Origin: Chthonomonas calidirosea
GTDB taxonomy: Bacteria > Armatimonadota > Fimbriimonadia > Fimbriimonadales > Fimbriimonadaceae
Direction: 5' to 3'
Assembly: GCA_945882415.1 (NCBI GenBank)
Contig: CAMCWC010000021.1
Coordinates: 1-40,182, forward strand
Length of the DNA: 40,182 bases
The notes below the pieces were generated by a model. It did not search any database, was not told where the DNA came from, and worked only from the letters and a program-made list of their open reading frames with translations. Positions 33,773-40,182 of this stretch are shown in pieces (within the stretch, counting starts at the first letter, position 1; every line of letters begins with the position of its first letter). The position numbers and the translations under genes were made by a program.

Positions 33773-35829
33773 AAGAAGCCGCCGTACGTTACATAAACCG
33801 AGAACTCAGCTGGCTTGCCTTTAACCAGCGCGTGCTGGAAGAAGCCCTCAACGAATCCAATCCGCTTCTCGAACGCTTGAAGTTCCTGGCGATCTTTGAG
33901 AGCAACCTGGACGAGTTCTACATGGTCCGAGTTTCTGGACTGATTGAGCAGTTCGAAAGTGGCGTACTCGAAACGTCCCCGGACGGGCTCACTCCAAACG
34001 ACCAACTCGCCGCAATCTCCGGCACCGCCCAGCCACTTCGCCAAGAAGCTTCTCGTGTGCTGGTTGAGGAACTCATGCCGAAGCTCGACGAGCACGGCGT
34101 CCAAATCCGCTCGATGGAGTCCCTCAGCGAACGACAACGTCGCGAACTCAATCACTACTTCCAGTCGGACGTCTTCCCGCTCTGCACTCCGCTGATCCTC
34201 GATCCGGCGCCGAGCATGCCGTTCATCTCAAATCGGTCGCTTAACCTTTGCGTCGAGTTGATGAACGAGCGCGGAGAGTCGCTCTTGGCCCGAATCAAGG
34301 TCCCCACCGTCATCCCCCGAGCGGTGCGCCTTGGTAAGCGGAAGAACGAATTTGTCCTACTGGAAGAGCTGATCGCGGCAAACGTTTCCGCCTTCTTCCC
34401 CGGCGTCACGATCAAGGGTGTTCACCAGTTCCGGGTGATTCGAGACGCAGACATCGAAATTCTTGAGCTCGAAGCCGCTGACCTGATTGCCACGATCGAA
34501 GAAACCTTGCGCCTTCGCCGTTTCGGCGATCCCGTTTTGGTCCAGGTTCAACCCACGATGCCCGCGGCGGTGCAACAGACCCTCCGGCAGCTCCTCGAAC
34601 TCGACGAAGAGGACGTTTTTGAAATCGACGGCATGCTGGGGCTCGAAGTCCTTTGGGAACTGACCAAGATTGACAAACCAGCCCTACGCTTCAAGCCACA
34701 TCTTCCCTACGTCAACGATCACCTCTCGAACTACAAGGGCATTTTCGATACCGTCGGCCAGCGTGACGTGCTCATGCATCACCCGTACGATGGTTTCCGC
34801 ACCGTCGAAGAGTTTGTTGCTTCCGCCGCGAAAGACCCCGACGTCATTGGCATTAAGACCACCCTGTACCGGGTCGGAAAGGAATCTCCAATCGTCGAGA
34901 GCCTCCTCGCCGCTGCTGATCAAGGCAAGCAGGTCGCCGCGATGGTCGAGCTCAAAGCACGCTTCGATGAAAGCAACAACCTCGGCTGGGCCCGGGCTCT
35001 AGAACGCGCTGGCGTTCACGTGACGTACGGATTTACCGAGTTCAAAACTCACTGTAAGCTCTGCCTTATCGTCCGGCGCGAGCGCGATGGCGTTCGACAA
35101 TACGCGCACATCGGCACCGGAAACTACAACCCCGCGACGGCGCGACTGTACACCGACATCGGGCTCTTCACCACCGATGAAGCCATCTGTCAGGACATCA
35201 GCGAACTCTTCAACTACCTCACTGGCTACAGCCGGCAAACCAAGTATCGGAAGCTCTTGGTCGCCCCGGTCAACCTACGAGAAGGAATCATCGAGCGCAT
35301 TCGGCGAGAAATTCGAACCCAAAAGCACGGCGGCATCGCTCGAATCATCTTCAAAATCAACTCGCTGGTTGATCCGGAAATCATTGATGCCCTCTACGCT
35401 GCCAGCTCAGCCGGGGTAAAGGTCGATCTTATCGTCCGTGGAATCTGCTGTCTGCGCCCCGGCGTGGAAGGCTTGAGCGAGAACATCATCGTGAAATCAT
35501 TGGTCGGTCGCTTCCTTGAGCACAGCCGCATCTACTACTTCGAGAACGGTGGCGAACGAGACGTACTGGTGGGCAGCGCAGATGCGATGCGGCGAAACCT
35601 GGATCGACGAGTCGAGGTTCTCGTACCAGTAGAAGACCCCACTTTGGTTCACCTGATCCGCGAAAACGTGCTTGAAAGCGCCTTGGAAGATTCGCTGAAG
35701 ACTTGGATCTTAGGCCCAGACGGGGTTTACACGCGCTGCAAGCCGAATCCAGATCGGCCGCTGGACGCGCAGTCGTGGTTTATCACCCACCCGCTCACCA
35801 AGTATCAGTTCCAAAGCAAAGACGCATAG
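33769..35829 (+). CDS. ppk1: polyphosphate kinase 1
   Basis: A 686-residue PPK1 that makes polyphosphate from ATP at the membrane. Family signatures are YINRELSWLAFN (8-19) and ESNLDEFYMVR (44-54). The histidine that becomes phosphorylated is H428 in FKTHCKLCLIV, and the second active-site histidine is H585 in FLEHSRIYYF; HIGTGNYNP follows at 447-455. The GTG start at 33769 is fixed by the overlap with ppx and by the family N-terminus. The two-gene operon couples synthesis and breakdown of polyphosphate. Confidence 0.96.
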   Translation: MKEAAVRYINRELSWLAFNQRVLEEALNESNPLLERLKFLAIFESNLDEFYMVRVSGLIEQFESGVLETSPDGLTPNDQLAAISGTAQPLRQEASRVLVEELMPKLDEHGVQIRSMESLSERQRRELNHYFQSDVFPLCTPLILDPAPSMPFISNRSLNLCVELMNERGESLLARIKVPTVIPRAVRLGKRKNEFVLLEELIAANVSAFFPGVTIKGVHQFRVIRDADIEILELEAADLIATIEETLRLRRFGDPVLVQVQPTMPAAVQQTLRQLLELDEEDVFEIDGMLGLEVLWELTKIDKPALRFKPHLPYVNDHLSNYKGIFDTVGQRDVLMHHPYDGFRTVEEFVASAAKDPDVIGIKTTLYRVGKESPIVESLLAAADQGKQVAAMVELKARFDESNNLGWARALERAGVHVTYGFTEFKTHCKLCLIVRRERDGVRQYAHIGTGNYNPATARLYTDIGLFTTDEAICQDISELFNYLTGYSRQTKYRKLLVAPVNLREGIIERIRREIRTQKHGGIARIIFKINSLVDPEIIDALYAASSAGVKVDLIVRGICCLRPGVEGLSENIIVKSLVGRFLEHSRIYYFENGGERDVLVGSADAMRRNLDRRVEVLVPVEDPTLVHLIRENVLESALEDSLKTWILGPDGVYTRCKPNPDRPLDAQSWFITHPLTKYQFQSKDA

Positions 35830-35859
35830 CTCGCTTTCCTCAGTCGTCAGAATGAAGAC

Positions 35860-38343
35860 ATGGTGGTGATGTGCGCGGCGCTGATGGCGCAGACAACCGG
35901 AATCGATCTGAAATTGGAATCGCGTAAGGGCGTCGCTATATCGGCCTTCGCGGTTCCGCTGGTCAAAGGCACGTGGTTTCAGTATTACGAGCCCGACTGG
36001 AGTGCGGGCTACTACAGCAGCCAGTTCCAAGACCAAACCGTGACAAAGCAAGGAAACGTAACGGTTGTCTCGTTTGTTGGCAAAGACACAAGGGCCTACG
36101 GAACGCAACGATTTGAGCAAGTTGGCAACCAAATCTTGCAAACAAACACCTACGGTTGGAAAGGTCCCAAGCCGGTAAACGTTGAAGCCACCGCCGGAAT
36201 GTTTTGGGTTCCGGCGTTTGCCAATGGCGTGATACGGGTGGATGACCAGGGCGCGCGCGTTTCTCAGACTCCCCCAACCTCGCCGGAAATGCAGGGACGC
36301 CCTATCGGCAAGCCAGGGAACAAGTTCGAATTTGATACTCAACTAGGAAAGGTGGTGGTTCAGAGCGACATCACCCTGGATCTGTTCGACGCTCGTGGAT
36401 ACGGCCAAGACTGGGCGCAAACGGCGCCGCTGCTGTGGCTTGGTGCTGGCGCGATTACGATCCCGCCCAACTCCGAGCGAACTTGGAAACTCACGTGGAC
36501 GCTGCCAAATCAGCCCCCCAACCTTCAGAAGTCCGCACCAACAAAAGTGGCCGCCCCGACGACATCCAAAACCGTGGTGGCGAACGATGAAATCCCAGTT
36601 CTGATTCCCAAGCCGAAAAAGAGCCAACTCAGCTACGAAAAGACGACGCCCATCGGCGGGAAAATCACCTTGCCGGGAGGCCGATTCACGGGCTTCGACA
36701 ACTTCCTTGCCGCCCTAGATCGGTACTACTCCGATTGGAAATCGACACCAGACACCATCGCGATTGACGGTGGTCTGGGAAGGCTTGGCCTTGCTCCCGG
36801 GGGCTATCGAATATCAATCAAACCCGGCTCAGCAAGTGTCATTGGCGAGGATGCGGAGGGTCTGAGAACTGGCCTGGAGCGACTCGCGCGTCTCGCCATC
36901 CGGCGAAACGGAAAGCTGGTTCTTCCGACCGGAATCTTGGTCGATGCGCCGGAACGAGACTTCCGCGGAGTGCACCTCTTTGTCGGTCCTGAGGCTACGG
37001 CGTTCCAAACCAAACTCTGGACCCGGGTCTTACGTCCGCTGGGCCTGAACCAAGTCGTGCTTCAGTGCGAACGCACGGCCTGGGACGCCATTCCCGGAAC
37101 CCAAACCTCAGAGACAATGCGCAAGGAAGACCTCGCCAAGCTCTTCGCAACCTACCGGGCAATGCAGGTGGAACCCACTCCGATGATCCAGAGCTTCGGG
37201 CACATGGAATGGCTTTTCGCCAACCAGAAGAACCTCGATCTTGCGTTCAATCCGGAAGTTCCCTACGCGATCGACCCCCGGAAGCCGGAAGCGCAATCAA
37301 AGCTGGCGGAAATTTGGAGCGAGGCCATCGCTCTGCTAAACCCCAAGAACCTTCACTTTGGGCTAGACGAAGTTGACATGCGGGGATTCCCGGACGACCC
37401 CAAATTGGTCACCGCCTTATGGCAGCAACAACTGCCGTTTCTTGCCGACATCGCCAAAAAGAACGGCAAGAAGATGATGCTGTGGGGAGACAAGGGTCTC
37501 GCACCGGGTGAGGCCATCGATGCCGCCCACGGCCACAACGCAACGGAAGCCGCCGCCCGCCGGGCCGCTATTCCGAAGAACGCCATGATCACGGACTGGC
37601 ACTACCGCGCGGAACCCGAGGCAGAACCGTTCAGAAAGTCTTTGAACGTCTGGGCGAAGAGTGGTCAACGCCCGATCGCCAGCATGTGGTTCCGACCTGA
37701 GAACATTCGAGGCTTCACCCTGGCCGCCAAGGGCTACGGAACTCTGCTAACCACCTGGGCCGGATACACCTCGAATGAGGCAAACATGCTTCGCGAGTTC
37801 CGCCAGTTCTCAGCCATGGTGCTCGCTGCCGACTACGCCTGGAGTGATCGCGGCGAGATGCCCAACGCCCTCGGCTACTACCCAACGACGGTCTTCCGCG
37901 ACCTCTACTTCGGCACGCCGCGAGCAGTAAAGCCTCAGTCCAGAATCGAACAAATCCTAGCCACGCCGGCTAAGGCGGGTTCCATTTTAGATGGAGTCGA
38001 GCCCGCTCCAATCGTCTTGGATCTCGGCAAAACAACTCGTCCTGGATCAAACATTTCCAGCGTTCATCTCCAGCTCGAAACCACCTTTGAAGTCTCTGAA
38101 GGAGAGCTCGTTGCGAACGCAGAAGTCCAATTCGCGGACGGAACCAAGAAGGTCTTGCCGATTCGCTACGGCTGGCACGTCCGTGCGGCCGGAGACACCC
38201 GGCCAACCATCATCTCGCCGACCGCCGGGTTCCTGATCCCGGCCCAAACCAAACCCATCCGACAAATCGTTTTGACCCCGACCAGTCGATACTCCGGTCT
38301 CAACTTGAAGGGCTACGGGATAGAATTCGGTTCATTGCCATGA
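35860..38343 (+). CDS. secreted GH20-like glycosidase (beta-N-acetylhexosaminidase-like)
   Basis: An 827-residue exported protein. A short leader (MVVMCAALMAQT) precedes a beta-rich N-terminal region (about 20-250), a GH20b-like domain (about 270-350) and a TIM barrel. The barrel carries H-F-G-L-D-E-V with D503 and E504 at the position of the GH20 HxGxDE catalytic pair, and FRGVHLFVGP at the barrel entry. The third position of the usual HIGGDE is altered (Leu for Gly). A C-terminal beta domain follows from about 715. It would cleave terminal N-acetylhexosamines; the long N-terminal region is not a family I recognise. It overlaps the SGNH hydrolase gene by four bases. Confidence 0.75.
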   Translation: MVVMCAALMAQTTGIDLKLESRKGVAISAFAVPLVKGTWFQYYEPDWSAGYYSSQFQDQTVTKQGNVTVVSFVGKDTRAYGTQRFEQVGNQILQTNTYGWKGPKPVNVEATAGMFWVPAFANGVIRVDDQGARVSQTPPTSPEMQGRPIGKPGNKFEFDTQLGKVVVQSDITLDLFDARGYGQDWAQTAPLLWLGAGAITIPPNSERTWKLTWTLPNQPPNLQKSAPTKVAAPTTSKTVVANDEIPVLIPKPKKSQLSYEKTTPIGGKITLPGGRFTGFDNFLAALDRYYSDWKSTPDTIAIDGGLGRLGLAPGGYRISIKPGSASVIGEDAEGLRTGLERLARLAIRRNGKLVLPTGILVDAPERDFRGVHLFVGPEATAFQTKLWTRVLRPLGLNQVVLQCERTAWDAIPGTQTSETMRKEDLAKLFATYRAMQVEPTPMIQSFGHMEWLFANQKNLDLAFNPEVPYAIDPRKPEAQSKLAEIWSEAIALLNPKNLHFGLDEVDMRGFPDDPKLVTALWQQQLPFLADIAKKNGKKMMLWGDKGLAPGEAIDAAHGHNATEAAARRAAIPKNAMITDWHYRAEPEAEPFRKSLNVWAKSGQRPIASMWFRPENIRGFTLAAKGYGTLLTTWAGYTSNEANMLREFRQFSAMVLAADYAWSDRGEMPNALGYYPTTVFRDLYFGTPRAVKPQSRIEQILATPAKAGSILDGVEPAPIVLDLGKTTRPGSNISSVHLQLETTFEVSEGELVANAEVQFADGTKKVLPIRYGWHVRAAGDTRPTIISPTAGFLIPAQTKPIRQIVLTPTSRYSGLNLKGYGIEFGSLP

Positions 38344-38993
38344 AAGCGCTTCAACCCGGAACCCGCATTGTCACGATTGGAGACAGCATTACCGACGCTG
38401 GCCGCAACCAGCCGGTCGGTACTGCCGGTTCTGGCCTCGGCAGCGGCTACGTCGCGCTTCTGAACGCCTTTGCGCTGGCCCGCAAGCCAGAACTGGGCCT
38501 GGTCTTCCTCAACACCGGTACGAGCGGCCACACCGTTCGAGATTTGGCGGATCGCTGGCAGCGGGATGTCTTTGATCTGAACCCAGATGTCGTCACCGTG
38601 ATGATCGGAACGAACGACGTCTGGAGGCAGTTTGACTCGCCGCTGTTCCCTGCTGGTCACGTGCTGCCGGATGAGTACGAGACAACATTGCGCGAACTCA
38701 CTAAGCAGACCACGGAACGAGGAATCGACATGCTGCTTGCAACGCCGTTCTATCTGGAGCCGAACCCGGCCGATGCGATGCGGGCGAGGATGGACGAGTA
38801 CGGCGCGATCGTGAAAGCCATCTCGTCCGAATTCGGGACAGACTTTCTAGACACCCAGGCTCTCTTTGCCAGCTTCCTGGATCACTACTATCCCGCGGCC
38901 ATGTGCTGGGATCGCGTGCACCCAAACTTGGCTGGCTCGGTGATGCTAGCTGAGGGGTTCGCTGGCGTCCTGGGCTTTGGCGGCCGCTTCTAG
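38340..38993 (+). CDS. SGNH/GDSL family hydrolase
   Basis: A 217-residue SGNH hydrolase. Block I is IGDSITDAGR with nucleophile S16, block II gives a Gly in NTGTSGHT, block III is MIGTNDVW and block V is WDRVHPN with the catalytic Asp and His. No signal peptide is seen. Members remove acetyl or acyl groups from sugars or lipids. It shares an ATGA with the GH20-like gene, so the pair probably acts on the same acetylated glycan. Its 3' end overlaps the convergent DedA gene by 48 bases. Confidence 0.88.
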   Translation: MKALQPGTRIVTIGDSITDAGRNQPVGTAGSGLGSGYVALLNAFALARKPELGLVFLNTGTSGHTVRDLADRWQRDVFDLNPDVVTVMIGTNDVWRQFDSPLFPAGHVLPDEYETTLRELTKQTTERGIDMLLATPFYLEPNPADAMRARMDEYGAIVKAISSEFGTDFLDTQALFASFLDHYYPAAMCWDRVHPNLAGSVMLAEGFAGVLGFGGRF

Positions 38994-39653
38994 CTCCGCT
39001 TTCGCCGCCTTCTTGGCGTCCATCGTGTGCTTCAGCATTTCGTAAAGTGGCGGCGCGCCCGTCACGACAATAATCGCCAGCATTGCGTACTCAAAGTTAT
39101 TCTTAACCCAAGGAATAGCTCCGAGGAAGTAGCCCGCACCGACGCAGATCCACACCCAGAGAACCGCTCCGATAAAGCTGTACGTAAAGAACTTTTTGTA
39201 CTCCATCGCTCCCATTCCAGCAACGAACGGAGCCAAGGTCCGAATGATCGGCACCCACCGTGCGATGATAACGGCCTTCGGACCATGCTTCTCGAAGAAG
39301 GCCTTCGTAGCTTCTAAGTTCTTCCGACTCAGAAACTTAGCGCCTTCTTTGTTGAAGAGACGCGGCCCAAGGTACTTGCCAACGTGATAGTTCACCGAGT
39401 CGCCAACGAGCGGTGCAATTGTCAGGATGATGAGCAGAAGCCAAATGTTAAAGCCCGCCCGCCCTTCTGGCGGATTGGCAAAGATCCCGGCCGCGAACAG
39501 TAACGAATCGCCCGGAAGAAACGGCATGAAGACCAAACCGGTCTCCGCAAAAATGATCAGGAACAGAATCGCGTAGCTCCACGATCCATACCGGGTGATC
39601 AAGTCTCCAACGTGTTCTGGAACGTGCCGTACGAAATCTAGAATCTGCATCAT
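38946..39653 (-). CDS. DedA family membrane protein
   Basis: A 235-residue inner-membrane protein of the DedA/SNARE-associated family. It has the conserved FAETGLVFMPFLPGDSLLF segment, GDSVNYHVGKYLG and the ARWVPIIRTLAPFVAGMGAM block with its two functionally important arginines, plus about five hydrophobic segments and an Ala/Lys-rich tail. DedA proteins act in lipid-carrier (undecaprenyl phosphate or phospholipid) flipping. I chose the ATG at 39653; an in-frame TTG at 39674 is less likely. It converges on the SGNH gene with a 48-base overlap. Confidence 0.9.
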   Translation of the reverse strand: MMQILDFVRHVPEHVGDLITRYGSWSYAILFLIIFAETGLVFMPFLPGDSLLFAAGIFANPPEGRAGFNIWLLLIILTIAPLVGDSVNYHVGKYLGPRLFNKEGAKFLSRKNLEATKAFFEKHGPKAVIIARWVPIIRTLAPFVAGMGAMEYKKFFTYSFIGAVLWVWICVGAGYFLGAIPWVKNNFEYAMLAIIVVTGAPPLYEMLKHTMDAKKAAKAELEAAAKAQDASEPLS

Positions 39654-39792
39654 TGGAAGCAACCTAGGATACAAGATTAAGAAAATGCCCGGTCATGGGG
39701 TCCCAATTTTCTAAGACCCATAGTTTTCAGAAAAGACCTGTTCTTGCGAATTATCGAACAATTCAAGCTATTTTCGGTCCAAAATGATTCAA

Positions 39793-39817
39793 GGCGAGTG
39801 CCAGCTAGGTACTCGCC
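39793..39817 (+). promoter_or_regulatory. hairpin in the leader of the stalk-domain gene
   Basis: GGCGAGTGCC (39793-39802) pairs with GGTACTCGCC (39808-39817) with one G-T wobble around the loop AGCTA, 13 bases before the start codon. It could modulate translation or mRNA stability. No known riboswitch is recognised. Confidence 0.4.
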
Positions 39818-39830
39818 GAAAGAGAACGAA

Positions 39831-40182
39831 ATGGTAATTAAACAAATTGGCATGAAATACTGCTCGGCGCTTGCCCTGCTTACAATCGGTGCCATTGCCA
39901 CCGCGCAGGAAATCCAGGTTGAAGTTGACGGCCGCCCCGTCAAGTTCGGCGCGACCAAACCCATCCGACAAAATGGTCGAGTCCTGGTCCCAATCCGCGG
40001 CATTTTCGAATCCCTCAACGCTTCGGTCAACTGGAATTCATCCACCCGAACCGTTTCGGCCATGAAAGGCAACAAAGAGATCATGCTTTTCATCGGCAAT
40101 CGAACCGCGAAGGTCGATGGCTTGGACGTCATGCTCGACACCCCAGCGCAGATCATCGGTGGTTCGACGCTCGTACCACTTC
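39831..40182 (+). CDS. secreted copper amine oxidase N-terminal (stalk) domain protein, 5' part
   Basis: An open frame of 117 codons that continues past the window end. A signal peptide (MVIKQIGMKYCSALALLTI to TAQE) is followed by a domain of the copper amine oxidase N-terminal (stalk, PF07833) type: IRQNGRVLVPIRGIFESL and NRTAKVDGLDVMLDTPAQI, and STLVPL near the cut. Such domains occur on surface or cell-wall-associated proteins. AGAGAA just before the ATG is a modest ribosome binding site; M8 (39852) is an alternative start. Total length and other domains are not visible. Confidence 0.85.
   Translation, partial: MVIKQIGMKYCSALALLTIGAIATAQEIQVEVDGRPVKFGATKPIRQNGRVLVPIRGIFESLNASVNWNSSTRTVSAMKGNKEIMLFIGNRTAKVDGLDVMLDTPAQIIGGSTLVPL

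Noticed and set aside
39677-40156. A 159-codon minus-strand frame at the right end
   Set aside because: It is antisense to the stalk-domain gene, which has a signal peptide and recognised motifs.

Overview
The window reads as a chromosomal segment of a moderately GC-rich, Gram-negative-type bacterium. My best guess is an Armatimonadota/Fimbriimonadales-like lineage. This is inference from the mix of a DUF1559-type pseudopilin, a secreted copper-amine-oxidase-N (stalk) domain protein, many plant-polysaccharide glycosidases and tandem lineage-specific secreted paralogs; no rRNA marker is present to confirm it.

Left region (1-9.0 kb) is accessory. A tRNA-Ser(UGA) gene is followed by two direct repeats, a solo MNT-type nucleotidyltransferase, and four copies of a ~180-bp hairpin-rich repeat (611-1412). 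Next come a membrane-anchored trypsin-fold protein that has lost its catalytic triad, a ~880-bp gene-poor stretch, and a tightly abutting two-gene operon. The operon pairs a DUF2130 coiled-coil/PD-(D/E)XK-like protein with an AAA_13 (PrrC/RloC-like) SMC-type ATPase and is the best candidate here for a poorly described defence system. A RepA/AAA_25-like ATPase with distinct codon use, an odd pair of TTAATTAATTAA palindromes and a remnant of a DUF1778 antitoxin close the region.

Middle region (9.8-28.7 kb) is an arabinan/arabinose utilisation locus. On the minus strand, in transcription order, lie an ArsR-type regulator with a large C-terminal domain, a pseudopilin, a small lipoprotein, a secreted GH43 arabinanase, a CUT1 importer (binding protein and two permeases, no ATPase), an intracellular GH51, a secreted GH51, and a complete CUT2 monosaccharide importer (binding protein, double ATPase, permease). 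Divergently on the plus strand lie araA, araB and a third GH51. The proposed flow is extracellular arabinan cutting, import of oligosaccharides (CUT1) and arabinose (CUT2), intracellular GH51 trimming, then isomerase and ribulokinase. araD is not in the window. Similar ATATTCA-containing palindromes occur at three promoters of this locus and may be the regulator's operators.

Right region (28.7-40.2 kb) looks like core or lineage-specific genome. It holds two paralogous 103-aa membrane proteins, kbl (glycine C-acetyltransferase), two paralogous secreted proteins of unknown function, a ppx-ppk1 polyphosphate operon, a GH20-like glycosidase overlapping an SGNH hydrolase, a DedA protein converging on them, and the 5' part of a secreted stalk-domain protein cut by the window end.
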